A stretch of DNA of 64,000 bases from Leuctra nigra (taxonomy: Eukaryota; Arthropoda; Insecta; Plecoptera; Leuctridae), in assembly GCA_934045905.1 (NCBI GenBank), contig OW203773.1:16417246-16481245 (forward strand), written 5' to 3'. Shown piece by piece: positions 40,979-53,795 of the stretch (the stretch's first letter is position 1; each line of letters opens with the position of its first letter). The notes beneath the pieces were generated by a model. It was not told where the DNA came from. It did not search any database and saw only the letters and a list, made by a program, of their open reading frames with translations. Position numbers and translations under genes: made by a program.

Positions 40979-43900
40979 TGCTTCGTTCACTTTCTGCAAC
41001 AAACGATGCATTTACAACGTATAATCGCTGTAACATCTTCAATAACCCAGACAGTTTACTGGAACAGTTCTTATGAGCATATTAGGACCCGATTCTTCAG
41101 GTTATATTAACTTTTACGTATTTGTCACAAGAGTTGAATATGCTTGATTTTTTAACTAACTTTGAAAGGTCACCAAACTTTAGGTGGAGTGGGACAATAC
41201 TGAAAAATCTAAAATTCAAGTCCAATGTTTTAAATATTTTGATACAATACAAAAAATAATATATTTTAAAAATGAATTATATTTCTTATTGCCATTGCTG
41301 TCCCAACAATTGAATAATTGTATTGATAACCCAGAAAAAAATCACCCCTTATTATTTAGTTAGAAACAAAATCAATATTTTATAAAAACCATGACACAAT
41401 GTAGCCAAATTGGTATCGAGAAAGTTCAATTCTGTTTAATTCAGGTGATTTTTTTGTTACATTTGGAACTTTGAAAACCAGATAACTTATAACATATTTT
41501 TTTGTAATGAATAAATTAGCGCTTGGCGCATAATAAAGCTTGGCGCATTGCATTTGCTCCTGTCATGAATTTGCTCCTGTTGCTCCTGTCCTGGTATACG
41601 TCAATTTCTTTATCTTCTCGTGATACCAATGCGCTAAGCTTTAGAGCCAGATAACTCAAAATAGCTTAGAATTGGTAAAAGAGAGGAGCAAACTAATAAT
41701 TTTATGAAGATTCAGTGGAATTTTTGACACTTCATACATTTTGCACAGCGAAATATCATTTGGCGTAATTATTGTAAGAATGCATACAATGAGTATAGTT
41801 GCTAATTTTTGCCACCCATCGCGCTGTCTTTTTTTCAGAAAGCTCTAATATTCAGAGCTCTAATTTTCAGAGCTCTATAATTAATCAATATTTTGAGAAC
41901 TAAATTCGAACAGCTGTAAATTTTTTCAAACAAAGGTTGTATTTTTGTAACTTTCACACAATAAACATTGGAATGTTTGTTATAATATGCGATATTTTCA
42001 GATACATTCCTGAAGCAGTTTCATCACAGCGGTGTCTCGCCTACTGTACGTTTCTTTGCGCCAGCCCAGTACCTTATTATAATATTCGGCCCATTATCGA
42101 GCAAGTATAACAAATTCAGTTTATAACCATTTTCCCCCTAGATGCTTGCTTGCGATTGTTTCTTTATTTTTTTTTTAAATTCCTTAATTCAATTTAAAAA
42201 AATTGTAAACCTAAGAATTTAAAACTTTAAATCGGTTATTTAACGTTCAAAACTGCATGTAAATGATATTTCGATGAAACTTCACAATTATTTAGATAAA
42301 AATACGCTGATTCCAAATATACCATAAAACAATGGGCTATCCACATTATTTTCCGAGATATATCACTTTTAAAATTGCAGTTTTTACCACAGTGTTATAT
42401 GGTTGTTTCTGTCTGGAATGGAAATGTTAGGATTCAACTAGGTCTGAGAGACGTGCTTCAAATGACATTTCTTTGGAAAAAATGTTTTTCAGTGTAAAAA
42501 AATCTACGCTTTGCGAATAAAATATAATATTAATACCTCACCATATTAAATTTCAAGATATGTTTGATTTTCTTATTTTATTTCTTCTCTAAGCCAATGA
42601 GAGTGGCGATCTTTATTCAGCGAGCCAATCAGATTTCATTTGGGCGTGGCTTAGCTGTTGGTCACGTGACCATTTGAAAGGAAGACTTTAAGTGTAACAA
42701 TTTTTTCAGATTTTATTTTGAAGCGGTTGATTTTTTGAAAATGCCCCCCCCCCCCCCCCCGCCCTCCCACCACTAGCTAGTGTTGCGTGGTAGGCACCAT
42801 GACTTTTCATATCTAAAATCAAATGGAATTTGGTGCCAACCCCCTTCACAAAAATCCTAGAACATAATACACTTGTGCCTGTACTACTACCTACAGAAAA
42901 ACTACTCAAAAATAAGTTCGATTTCTATTCAAGAAATGTTTTCTTTTTATCTTAACATGGAAAACTTCCAATTGTTGCGAAATCGGGAAAGTTGACCCAC
43001 AGAATGTACCTTTCACATGCCGCAAAATGTTTGAGATCGGATCGAAGGTTTCGGCGCTACGATATTACCTAATAAAAAAGTGTTTAAATTCACTCGGTTC
43101 AAGGCCCCCCCCCCCCCCCCCAAACCTCCAAGATCAATTAACATTTGTGTGCCTAGTCCCTATCCCGCTCCGAAAAACGGCACTAAATCAACTCTTTCAT
43201 AAAGTATTGATGATAGAAAACAATGGTAAATTACAAAGTAATTACCTAGATATAGCTTATGATGAGTAATACTTTTACTTTTGTTTGAGACATTTGTACG
43301 TTAAATAACCGATTTAAAGTTTTAAATTCTTAGGTTTACAATTTTTTTTTCCAAGATGGCGGCCAAATTTATTTAAACAATATTTCACATAGGGCATGCA
43401 GTTTTTATCATAAAAAAATCCTCTATGTCTTTTCGTGTAGGCTACAGGAATGAATACCTTTAGCCCCCAAACCCACGCCAGGGGTCTGGGGGTGGCACCA
43501 ACATATTTAAAGCTGTGTACCTATATATGTACATTTAGTAAGATACGTGGCTTTAAATCTTAACTGCATTTTTTTCTGGAACTGGAATCAGTTCTAATAG
43601 ATATTTTTCAAAAGTTGGAACCGGAACCGAAATTCATTTGGATTCCAGTCCCTGCTTTTGACAACTGCTTTTAAGCTCTTAAAAAGAAAACAAGTCTGTA
43701 TATACGTGACTGGTTGGGTTGTAAATGTGTAAAATGTGAGAGGTATCTAACCTCCTCAGACCCCTGGTATCCTGTAGGGTACACAAAAAGTGACCGAATT
43801 CGGTATTTATTTGCTGAGCCACCGAAGTCGTAGGGACTTGCAGTTCAGTATTTTTAGATGTAACATAGATTGAAGCACCCAACACAATTTTTTTGGAAGA

Positions 43901-44874
43901 TTGTATGTTATTGGTCGACGCTGTGCCAATCATCTGAATATTAGCTACCACCAAAAAATGTCCGCCATTGCAAAACCCAATTTACAGTAATTTAATAAAA
44001 TTGTAATTATTCATTGTGGAATGGAATATAAAAAATAAATGTTTTATTGCTTCAATGCCATAACAAAACAGCATTAGATTATATTTAAAAAAAAGAAAAC
44101 AAATTACACCGTAACAATGACTTTTCAATTAAGGTAGTCAATAAAAATAAAAAAGTAAGTAAAACATAAAAAACCATTGATTTTTCTTTTACATTTTTTT
44201 CATTTTTTTTAAAGTGATTTTCTTGTAGGAAAAAAATTCACCAAAATCCGGGCCAAAAGAATATGTCTGGGCCTGAGGAGGCTAATGCTAGTCAGTAATC
44301 AACAAAACTTCCTTAAGAAATTTGGATTTTGACCAACTATTTAACAACTTTTTAAAATTTTACCCAATTGGAGGATGTTGCTGAAACTTTGTAAAATGTG
44401 ATTAAATGTTGGTCTTAATGACATGGCAAATTTCAAATGGACCAACCAATAGGAATATAATTTATTAAACTTTTAAACTAATCAAGGATTTTCCAAAAAA
44501 TATGGTCACTCCAGAGATGTAAATACCTACATGTAGGTCCGTAGTACCTACACGATCGGCAAAATCAATCCTTGATCGGCAAAATGGTTGTCTCTGGATA
44601 TCGTAAGTCACGGGATAGGAATCTTGAGGAATATCGGGATGTGACATGTTAAAACATCATGTGAATGAAATTAGTCAAATTAACAAAAAAAAATTGCAGG
44701 TCATGTGCCAAAATTGCGAAGAGAATCACTTGCTCAAAAATATATTCTCTGAACAACTTCTTATAAAAAAACAGCCTGAAATCAAGTCGCCAGTAAAATA
44801 CACCTACTGCATGCAAGTATATTTTTAGCTCTAAAAGTTTTAAGTTGCCCAAATATTATAATTATATAATTTAC
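40979..44874. other. Long non-coding stretch with repeat fragments and two C17 tracts
   Basis: The first part is the likely intron upstream of gene B. About 41640-41830 matches 53965-54190 in inverted orientation; 41885-42060 matches the repeat split at 3590-4640; 44290-44510 resembles the interior of Helitron-like family 1. C tracts lie at 42744-42760 and 43105-43121. ORFs up to 91 codons occur but none shows a domain or codon pattern worth calling. Confidence 0.4.
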
Positions 44875-45636
44875 CTTAAGACTTTGATTTCCTCGGTGGC
44901 TCTTTCCAGGGATTTCAGCAAACGGCACGAATCGCGGTGGAGGTCTTGTCACTGGTCGTAGTTCTTGTTCGATGGCCAATACCATCCCCTCCGTCTTAAC
45001 TGTATTGGGGACACCCGGCATTTCAGCAAATGGCACGAATCGTGGTGAAGGTCTGGGAACTAGTCGTAGTTCTTGTTCGATTGTCGTCACCTCCGTCGTG
45101 ACTGTGTTGACGACCCTCGGCATTTCAGCAAACGGCACGAATCGCGGTGGAGGTCTCGGAACTGGCAGTAGCTCATGTTTTACAGCTGATTCTTCTACAT
45201 CCGTCTTGACTTCAACGGCGATTGGATCTGATTCTTCTACATCCGCCTTGACTTCAACGGCGATTGGATCTGATTATTCTACATCCGTCTTGACTTCAAC
45301 AGCGATTGGATCTGATTCTTCTACATCCCTCTCGACTTCAACGGCGATTGGATCTGATTCTTCTACATCCGTCTTGACTTCAACGGCGATTGGATCTGAT
45401 TCTTCTACATCCGTCTTGACTTCAACGGCGATTGGATCGACAGCGGACAAATCTGCCTCCAGTTTGACAGGCAACTCCATCTTCAGTTCTGTGTCCAAAG
45501 CGAAATGATCTGTTTGACGGTCTTCAAGCTCGAAGAATGTTTCATCTGTCTTGACTTCAACGGCGATTGGATCGACAGCGGACAAATCTGCCTCCAGTTT
45601 CCAGTTGAAGTCAACTGGCTGAGCTGTCGGCTCCAT
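44875..45636 (-). pseudogene. Repeat-rich coding exon with one in-frame stop
   Basis: A single frame of exactly 254 codons runs from ATG 45634-45636 to a donor (CTTAAG followed by GTAAAT at 44874). It is interrupted only by TAA at 45274-45276. An acceptor TTTGTTGTAG lies 20 bp upstream of the ATG. The N-terminal part has acidic 15-residue repeats built on SDPIAVEVKTDVEE, at least six copies. The C-terminal part has three ~34-residue repeats built on RPPPRFVPFAEMP and EQEL. The stop falls within one acidic repeat, where sister repeats have a Glu codon. Acidic DPIxxEVK tracts often precede zinc fingers in insect genes, so this could be the 5' coding exon of another zinc-finger gene, but no finger exon was found. 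Confidence 0.55.
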
Positions 45637-46220
45637 TTTTGTCGCTCACCTAATTCTACAACAAAATATTTAAATGTACACTTGGCACAACTAAAAATGT
45701 CTTGGTCACCTCGCTGAGCTGTCGGCTTCATTTTTGTCGCTCACAAATTTTGTCGCCCGGGAAGGGGTCACTACTGTCGCCTTGTCTATTCAAATGCGCG
45801 TCAGTGGTGACCCCTTCCTGGGACGGCAAGTGAGGAACTACAATTTTCACTCAGGTGACAGGCAGCTCACAGGAGGAGGAACGAACGACGAGTGTACAGA
45901 CGGCTGTGGTAGACACAATAAACTGATGAGGGTTAGAATGGATTGAAGATAGTAAATGTTCACTACGAACTCTCAGACCACTGGTGACCCAGGATTGAAA
46001 TATGAAAATGTTAATGAAATGTTATTGCTGACTTGGCAACAAAATGATCAGTAGGTAGGTAAGTTCTGAAATTCTAACCTAACATTATAAATAACCGCTC
46101 GCAGTTGCTAACGTATGAACCATGGTCAATAACTTACCACAGCTTTATAGACTCAATTAAGATGATTATTGCAATTAAAAAGACTACGAAACACTCAACA
46201 ACAAGTCAAATAACAACAAT
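45637..46220. other. Upstream region of the repeat-rich exon
   Basis: A ~95-bp tandem duplication places a second GACAAAAATG start context at 45731 (MKPTAQ versus MEPTAQ downstream). A small inverted repeat, CGGGAAGGGGTCACTAC with its partner GTGGTGACCCCTTCCTGGG, lies at about 45764-45824. No other gene is seen. Confidence 0.45.
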
Positions 46221-48572
46221 CTAGTGGAGCGGTCGCTCCACCCAGCCAAGTCGTACTATACACTCACAGTCACTCAACATACCGTAAATGCCTAATAAAC
46301 TGAGGAGCAGACCAAACACTTTTACTGTAAGCAACAACATGGCATTTTCGGCCTACTGGATCTCAAAATTGGTAAATCTCACATTGTTGCGAAATATCTT
46401 AATTTCGAGCTATGGCCCACCCCACTACATATACCAAATTTGGGAACAATAGGTTATGCCATTTGCGCGCTAGAGGACCGAGAAAACAGTGAAATTACAC
46501 CACTTTCTGATTCTGAAGATGATGATGATTCTGATATCACGAAACGTCGCTATCACCGCCACAGCCTAAACGGCTGAACCGATCGACCTGAAATTTTTAC
46601 CACATGTGCACTTTTGGCGTCTGAGGTGCCTTTTTATAAAACCAACCGGAAGCCGCCATTTTGAAACCGGATGTGACGTCATATCTAGAAAACGGCTGGA
46701 CCGATCGGAACGAAGTTTGCGCCATTCGATTTAGATGGTCATCTATATGAAGTATCAATAAAAAAAAATATTATTTTCTTATTTTCTAAACCGGAAGTGA
46801 CGTCATAAATACGCAATATTTAACTTATTTCAAAAAAATTATACTTAAAATACGTACATAATTAACTTACATTGTAACATAGACAATACAATTTATATAT
46901 TCAAGGTAGCAGTGTTCTCGGCCGCCATTCCTGAAACCGGAAGTGACGTCATATATCTAAAACGCCTGTACCGATTGCAACTGAACTAGCTCCTGCGTAT
47001 TCATTCTGCTATTTATTTGAAAAATCAGTTGTGAAAAATGAATAAATAAATTAATGGTACCGGAAATGGCGGCAGGAACCACTAAATGAAACCGGAAGTG
47101 ACGTCATATATTACAAACGGCATGACCGATTTTACGGAAATATAGGGATTAGGAATTCAGATGGTCGTTCATGAAGGTATCAACTAGATAAAACTAGATT
47201 GTTTTCTTATTACCTATACCGGAATTCGACCGCTATTTCAAAACCGGAAGTGACGTCATGTATCGAAAACGGCTGGATCGATTATAACGAAACTTAAGCT
47301 ATTCTTCTTGGATAATCATTTTCATCTTATACCAAACGCAACTTTTCATAGTAACCAAATCGGTTGAGGCGTATTTTTTAAAGAAATTAGTCCCTGCTCG
47401 GACATGTGCTACAAGCTGTATGAATAAACTAACAAAAGAAGTGATATCCCAGAAAAAACACTCCGTGTAAAAATACCAGCCAAGTCTCTTTAACTATAAA
47501 AAAAATAGAAGAAATCTAAAAATTCAGCACTGAAAAGGAGTGATATCAAAAAAGGAGCCAAGTCAACGAATTTTCCAAATTTTAATCGTACCATTGAAAT
47601 AAAAATATCAACCCCCGAGAAATACTTAAAAAAAGGACTTGGCGCATCGTTTTTTTAAAGACATTTTTCTATTCTTAAGCTTATGCCACTCACATACTAC
47701 GTAGTTCAGAAATGCCTAGAAAAATTGGGACAAAACTTTCAAATTAAATATTGAACATTCTGTAAAATATTTTAAATTTAAATATAAGTACGCAAAGAAA
47801 CATAGCATTGTCTTACAAGCAATAAATACAGAACAGTTGTGTTTGTGATTGGTAGGTACCTATAGTTTTGTGGGTACATCAACATACCTACTACAGCATT
47901 ATACTTTGAACCTTCTCGCCGTGTAATTAATTGCTATTAATTAACATTTTATACCAAAAAAATTCATAAATTACATAACGTATTACTTTAGATAAAAATC
48001 TAGTCAGTAATTATTTGAGCAGCATGGCTCAGTGCACTAGTCACTTATACAAATCTCATTGACGGCCTTCTTGTAATGAGCGCTTTCGCTATTTCCCTCA
48101 GTCACGATATTGAGAAGTATGATTGATTAATATGACCCTAGAAATAGTGGCAATAACGAATAGACTAGGCCGCTTCCGTTTATTCGTTATTCGTTTATCC
48201 GTTTATTTCCTCTGAATATTGACAAAATACCAAAACTGCCAGTAGGTAAGAGTACTAGTTATATTAAAACGTAGTATGATTCGTCGATAATGAATGTGAT
48301 ATACTCAGGAAAATATACTTGTAGAGTTCTTCCTATACTTTTAGGATAGAAAAGTGTCTTTAAAAAAACGATGCGCCAAGTCCTTTTTTTAAGTATTTCT
48401 CGGGGGTTGATATTTTTATTTCAATGGTACGATTAAAATTTGGAAAATTCGTTGACTTGGCTCCTTTTTTGATATCACTCCTTTTCAGTGCTGAATTTTT
48501 AGATTTCTTCTATTTTTTTTATAGTTAAAGAGACTTGGCTGGTATTTTTACACGTAGTGTTTTTTCTGGGAT
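46221..48572 (-). mobile_element. Helitron-like family 2, copy A (2.35 kb)
   Basis: The hairpin end is CTAG plus GTGGAGCGGTCGCTCCAC (46221-46241). The other end is an ~1.13-kb foldback (arms about 47446-47672 and 48345-48572, each beginning ATCCCAGAAAAAACACTCCG). The half near the hairpin contains five boxes of ACCGGAAGTGACGTCAT type at 46666, 46789, 46936, 47091 and 47243, each followed by AAACGGCTG-ACCGAT-like words. There is no ORF. The 3' hairpin plus CTAG and asymmetric ends suggest a Helitron/Helentron relative. Copy B is nearly identical in the opposite orientation. Confidence 0.6.
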
Positions 48573-50802
48573 AATATTTACGTGGTGAAAAGACGCCATG
48601 TTGAAAATGTGACAATCAATTCCACAGCCGTCTACTATTTCTGTATTTCATGGAATGTTCAACATGGCTGTGGTGACTCCCTGGACCAATTACAATCGAG
48701 GCGCTAAAATTGTCAATTAATTCAAACACAAAGTTGTTGTTGCCTACGCATTATTTTCTCATCAAAAATTTTGAATAATAAATAAATAATCACAACGCGA
48801 AACCTAGTTCTGTAATTGGTATCAGTTTATTACCAGTCGGCATGCAAACTATATAACTTCATAGATTAAGTAGGAATTAGGATGATGCACAATAACTAAT
48901 GAATTAGCCATTATTCTACTTATCTTGCATTATGAATATCTAGCATGTGTATTTTGCAAAATTAAATCAGTTTTGAACTAACTATAAACAAAAAATTATT
49001 ATAAATTGTAAAAGAGTTGGGAAAGTAAGATTTACCATGATGTATAGCTCTTAATTTTAATTTGAGGTATTATGTTGAAGGACACAAATATTTTGCTCTC
49101 AACAGGTAGTACGTAATATTTGTTTAATTTTATTGTTCTTGTGTACAAATACAAACAAAAAAATAACTTATTGAAAATACTAGCCATTACTTGCACATAA
49201 TAAAATCCATTAGCTACTTATTTTCATGAATTTTTTTCAAGAATATAATAAAATATAAACAATTTGAATTGCAAAAATAAACCCCTGTTGTACAATGTCC
49301 CACTATTGTGAGATAAGTTCACTTGAGCAAGCTGTTGCCGACTAGAAGGCCAGGTCAGGCCCTAGGCAGTTGGGTGCCCTGTGCCTAGTAAGGAATGGAG
49401 CCCCTCTCAGTCCAAGATACAATTTGTTGAATCAAGTTTGCTCCAGCATAATGCGGGTCTTGGGGGCATAGCCCCGGGGGAAAAATGTGTAACTCTAGAT
49501 TTCATTTGACGGCTTTTTGCATATAAATATACCTACTTGATTGTTGTTTGACAATAAACATTTATAAAAATTATACAGGATTATTTTGATTATTTGACAA
49601 ATTCAACGTGGCATGCTAAAATAGCTTGTACCTATGTGAATTATTGAAGTTATTTTTATGGTTATTAAAATTAGTTAAACCACGTCAAAAATAAAAAAAA
49701 TAAACATTTTAAATTTTGGCGCCCCTTCGGGCTTGGAAGGTGATGATTTGGTGTTATGCCATTGGTCTGGGAGGCTTAGCTGTAACAGGACATTAACATT
49801 GTGCCATATCATCAAACATAAAAAAGTTTGCAGTATTCATAATCTTTGACGAAACTCTCTTCAAAATCCAAACATAAAGGGTGGCCCAGGTCTGATATTT
49901 TTTTAACCTACATTATTTGTTTCGTAATTTCATAAATAAATGTGTTGTGAAAAAAATTATTAACATACAAAATACTATAGTGGTATATAAAAACAATGTG
50001 AAAAGTGCGATGTTTAATGTGATATTCAGAATTCGAATATTTAAAATTTAGAACTTTCATATTTAGAATTTTTACAATATCAACATGAAAATTTCAAAGA
50101 GAAAAAACAAAATAACACCGGAAAACTCATAACTAGAGTGACGGGAATTTTCGCTTTTTTGTTACAATTTTCATGAAATTTTTCAATGTTTGGAATTTGA
50201 TTAATGTTCACCCAAGGACAATGCACCGTAATTTTATATCTTTGTATATATATTAAAAAAATAATGTATATCAGCAACTTATTTGGAATTGTAAAAGAAT
50301 GGAAATGTACACAGATGAATACATTATATTAGTCAAATTGGTCAAATTGGTCAAATTGGACTTTAAACTTTTTTAACACAGTAGGTAATATTGGCCACAA
50401 CAGGACGTGCACCTCAAACGTAAAGTTAAGCCAAAAAAATAACATATTTACAAAAAAAATTATCCATTGACATACATCGACATAATATACAGGCATTGAA
50501 CATTTTCATAAAATTAAAATTGACATGTATATTTTCACTTGAAAATTTCCATGTCCCAATTCACATAATAACAAATTTGATCTCTATGTCTATTTCGATA
50601 AACTGTTCCTATGTTTTTCTTCAACCCCAAAATCGTCAAATACATTCAAATGTCAATGTATTCTTAATCAAACATGCCTCAAGTCCATCCATTGATCTAA
50701 ACGCTCCAAAACAATATCTTGGGCTTGAAAACATCATACACGTCACAAAACATAACATAACACTTTGAAATAACTGATCAAAAGCAATATGCAGCCTTCA
50801 TG
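48573..50802. other. Non-coding downstream flank of zinc-finger gene C
   Basis: This is AT-rich. A patch at about 49316-49500 contains GGGCATAGCCCCGGGGG, shared with the MITE at 11042, and 50070-50550 contains AATTTTCAT words like the MITE at 2849. ORFs at 50080 and 50496 have no support. Confidence 0.35.
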
Positions 50803-52398
50803 TTACAGTACGTTTCTTATACGAGTCGACTCAACTTGAAACGCATTCTTGCCGGAGTGTACACGCAAATGTCTGACAAGCTCACGCTTAGTTAGCGATC
50901 GGAACTCACACTGGCCACATTGGAACCTCTTCTCATTCAAATGGCGGCGCTTATGTAAGGCAAGATGTCCACTGCGGGAACACATGAACGTGCAAACATC
51001 ACAAGCGTATGGCCGCTCTCCAGAATGACTGCGCATATGGGTGCCAAGAACAGACCTGCAGTTCGTTTTGTATTCACACTGGCTACATTTTAACTTCTTC
51101 TCCTGTAAATGGCGTAGTTTATGTCGAACAAGACTCGTTTTCGAGGTACATCTGAATGTACAAATGTCACAAACGAATGGCCGCTCTCCAGAATGCCTGC
51201 GCTGGTGAATAAGAAACTCCCTTTCCTCGTATGAGCCGTAGTCACACAGCCCGCACTTGAACTTCTTCTCCTTCGTATGCCGACGCAGCTTGTGTTTTAC
51301 CAGAGCACTACTACTTGCGCACTTGAAGCTGCACATGTCACATGGGTACGACGGTTCTGGGGAATGAGCTCGCAGATGCTCGAAAAGGCTAACTATAGCG
51401 TAAGTTCTGAAGTGACACCGGCTGCACTTGTACTTTTTCTCCTTCGAATGAAGTAGCTTGTGTTTATCTAGAGTACGTTTTACAGCACATCTGAACTCGC
51501 AAATGTCGCATGCGTACGGCCGGTCGATGGAATGCGTGCGCAGGTGTCGGATAATGTTACTCCTATCGTCCGTACAAAACTCACACTGGCTGCATGTATA
51601 TTTCTTCTTCAATGAATGGAGTGTTTTGTGCTTGGCAAGGTTGCGGCTTGAGGTACCATTGTACGTGCAGAGATCGCAAGAATACAAACGACTAGGACCA
51701 ACGAGGCGAAATTGTTGTAGATCAGTTTGACTTTGATATTTTAGGGGATCTACATCATCTTCATTGAAAGTGAGCTCAACGTTTTCTTCTGATTTCACAT
51801 CTATGTGCAGGAACTTTGTGTCAGCACGGGTATTTGATTCTTGCTCTATCATATCTTCTTCTAATATTTCTACATGAAAGAAGTCTGCGTCTGCATCTAT
51901 GTTACTTTGTTCTATCGCGTCTTCTTCTAATATTTCAACAGTTCCATCAGATTGAATTGCAATACGAAGGTACTTTTTGTCTTTGCGGATGTTTGGACTT
52001 TGTTCTATCGCGTCTTCTTCTAATATTTCTATATGAATGAACTTAGTGTTTTCATGAAGTTTTGGCTTTTTTTCTATCAAGTTTTCTTCTAGTATTTCAA
52101 CATGCCCATCTGATTTTAATTCTTCGTGAAGGAAACTTGTTTCTACTTTGATATTTGGCTTATGTTCTATCAAATCTTCTATTATTTCCGTATACCCATC
52201 GGATTTTAGTTCTACGTGAAGGAAGTTTTTAACTTCATGGATGTTAAGCTGTTGTTCACTCAAGCAGTCTACTAATGGCTGGATGGATGTAGATGTAGAT
52301 GCAGGATATTCGATGACGATGTTCTGAGAATCTTCGGCAATGACTTCTGATTCCAAATTCACACCAGTGCCATTAGATCCCTGATGTTGGTCCATCAT
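50803..52398 (-). CDS. C2H2 zinc-finger protein C, 531 aa
   Basis: The start is taken at ATG 52396-52398 (MMDQHQGSNG), matching the start of paralogue A. The ATG eight codons upstream spans the predicted acceptor ATGTTTCAG. Residues 1-240 are acidic and contain six or so degenerate ~33-residue repeats with VEILEEDxIEQ and FLHxELKSDG words. Residues 245-515 hold ten C2H2 fingers with HSxERPYACDIC linkers. It is probably a nuclear DNA-binding regulator. No frame break is present, so it is the only complete member of the trio in this window. A Helitron-like insertion sits about 35 bp upstream of the exon, within the intron. Confidence 0.9.
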   Translation of the reverse strand: MMDQHQGSNGTGVNLESEVIAEDSQNIVIEYPASTSTSIQPLVDCLSEQQLNIHEVKNFLHVELKSDGYTEIIEDLIEHKPNIKVETSFLHEELKSDGHVEILEENLIEKKPKLHENTKFIHIEILEEDAIEQSPNIRKDKKYLRIAIQSDGTVEILEEDAIEQSNIDADADFFHVEILEEDMIEQESNTRADTKFLHIDVKSEENVELTFNEDDVDPLKYQSQTDLQQFRLVGPSRLYSCDLCTYNGTSSRNLAKHKTLHSLKKKYTCSQCEFCTDDRSNIIRHLRTHSIDRPYACDICEFRCAVKRTLDKHKLLHSKEKKYKCSRCHFRTYAIVSLFEHLRAHSPEPSYPCDMCSFKCASSSALVKHKLRRHTKEKKFKCGLCDYGSYEEREFLIHQRRHSGERPFVCDICTFRCTSKTSLVRHKLRHLQEKKLKCSQCEYKTNCRSVLGTHMRSHSGERPYACDVCTFMCSRSGHLALHKRRHLNEKRFQCGQCEFRSLTKRELVRHLRVHSGKNAFQVESTRIRNVL

Positions 52399-52457
52399 AA
52401 CGTCATTAAATCTCTGAAACATTACAGTTACATTTACACATACCCAATGAATAAAAG

Positions 52458-53795
52458 ATCCCCATAAAAAACACTCCGTCTAAAAATACCAGCCAAGTCT
52501 CTTCAACTATAAAAAAATAGAAGAAATCTAAAAATTCAGCACTGAAAAGTAGTGATATCAAAAAATGGGCCAAGTCAAAACTTAATTTTAAAAACCAAAA
52601 TATACTTTGCGCATCGTTTTTTAGGGCATTATAGGTATACTATATGTAAGTTTATTTGATGTACCTATATTTTATATCTGGCTAATACTTCTAAGCTATT
52701 TATATACACGATGCGCCAAGTATTTTTTGATTTTCAATTAAAGTTTTGACTTGGCTCATTTTTTTATATCACTACTTTTCAGTGCTGAATTTTTAGATGT
52801 CTTATATTTTTTATACCTAGTTGAAGAGACACGGAGTGTTTTTTATGGGGATGATATCACACATTTTTTAGTTTATTTACACAACTTGTAACACATATAG
52901 GAGCAACAATGACAAATTCATTTAAAAATAAAAATACGTCATATCCTAATTGGTTACTAAGAAAAATTGTTTTTGGTTCTAAATATAAGCTTAAAGTGAT
53001 TTTCCATGTAGAATTGCGAAAGCATAGTTCCAATCGGTTCAGCCGTTTTCGAGATATGGTATCACTTCCTGTTTTCAAAATGGCGGCTGAAATTACTGCC
53101 ACATAGAATTATTTCTATAAATGTTATGTACCTATCATTATAAGCCTTCTGAATATATACTTATTGTAGTAAGAGGGGATTTTAGTAAGATTGGCATATT
53201 TATGACGTAATTTCCTGTTTCAATAATAGCAAATGTCTATTTTGACTATTGATTTTCATGTAGATGACCGTCTGAATCGATTGTCGTAAATTTCGTTCCG
53301 ATAAGTCCAGCAGTTGATGAGATGTTACGTCCCTTCCGGTTTCAAAATGGCGGCACAAAATCAGTCAACAAAAGGCACCTCAGACGCCAAAAGTTCACAT
53401 AAGGTAAAAATTTCAGATCGATCGATTTAGCCGTTTAGGCTGTGCTCTGTCAATAAGGTTCCCTGATATCATCAGAATCGTCATCATCATCAACATCAGA
53501 TAGCTTTTAAAAGGGGTGTAATTTCACTGTTTTCACGGCCCTCTAGCTCGCAAACGGCAAAACCTATTGTTCCTTAATTTGGTATATGATGTGGGGTGGG
53601 CCATAGCTCGAAATAAAGATATTTCGCAACAATGTGAGATTTCCCAATATTAAGATCTAGTAGGCTGAAAATGCCATGTTGTTGCTTACAGTAAAAGTGT
53701 TTGGTCTGCTCCTCAGTTTATTAGGTATTTACGGTAGGTTGAGTGACTGTGAGTGTACGGTACGACTTGTCTGAGTTGAGCGACCGCTCCACTAG
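52458..53795 (+). mobile_element. Helitron-like family 2, copy C (1.3 kb, diverged)
   Basis: It has the same ends as copies A and B (ATCCCCATAAAAAACACTCCG; hairpin near 53770-53795 followed by CTAGATT). The foldback part is shortened to about 390 bp by loss of its centre, and the hairpin stem has a mismatch. It is clearly older than A and B. It lies in the intron directly upstream of the zinc-finger C exon. Confidence 0.6.
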
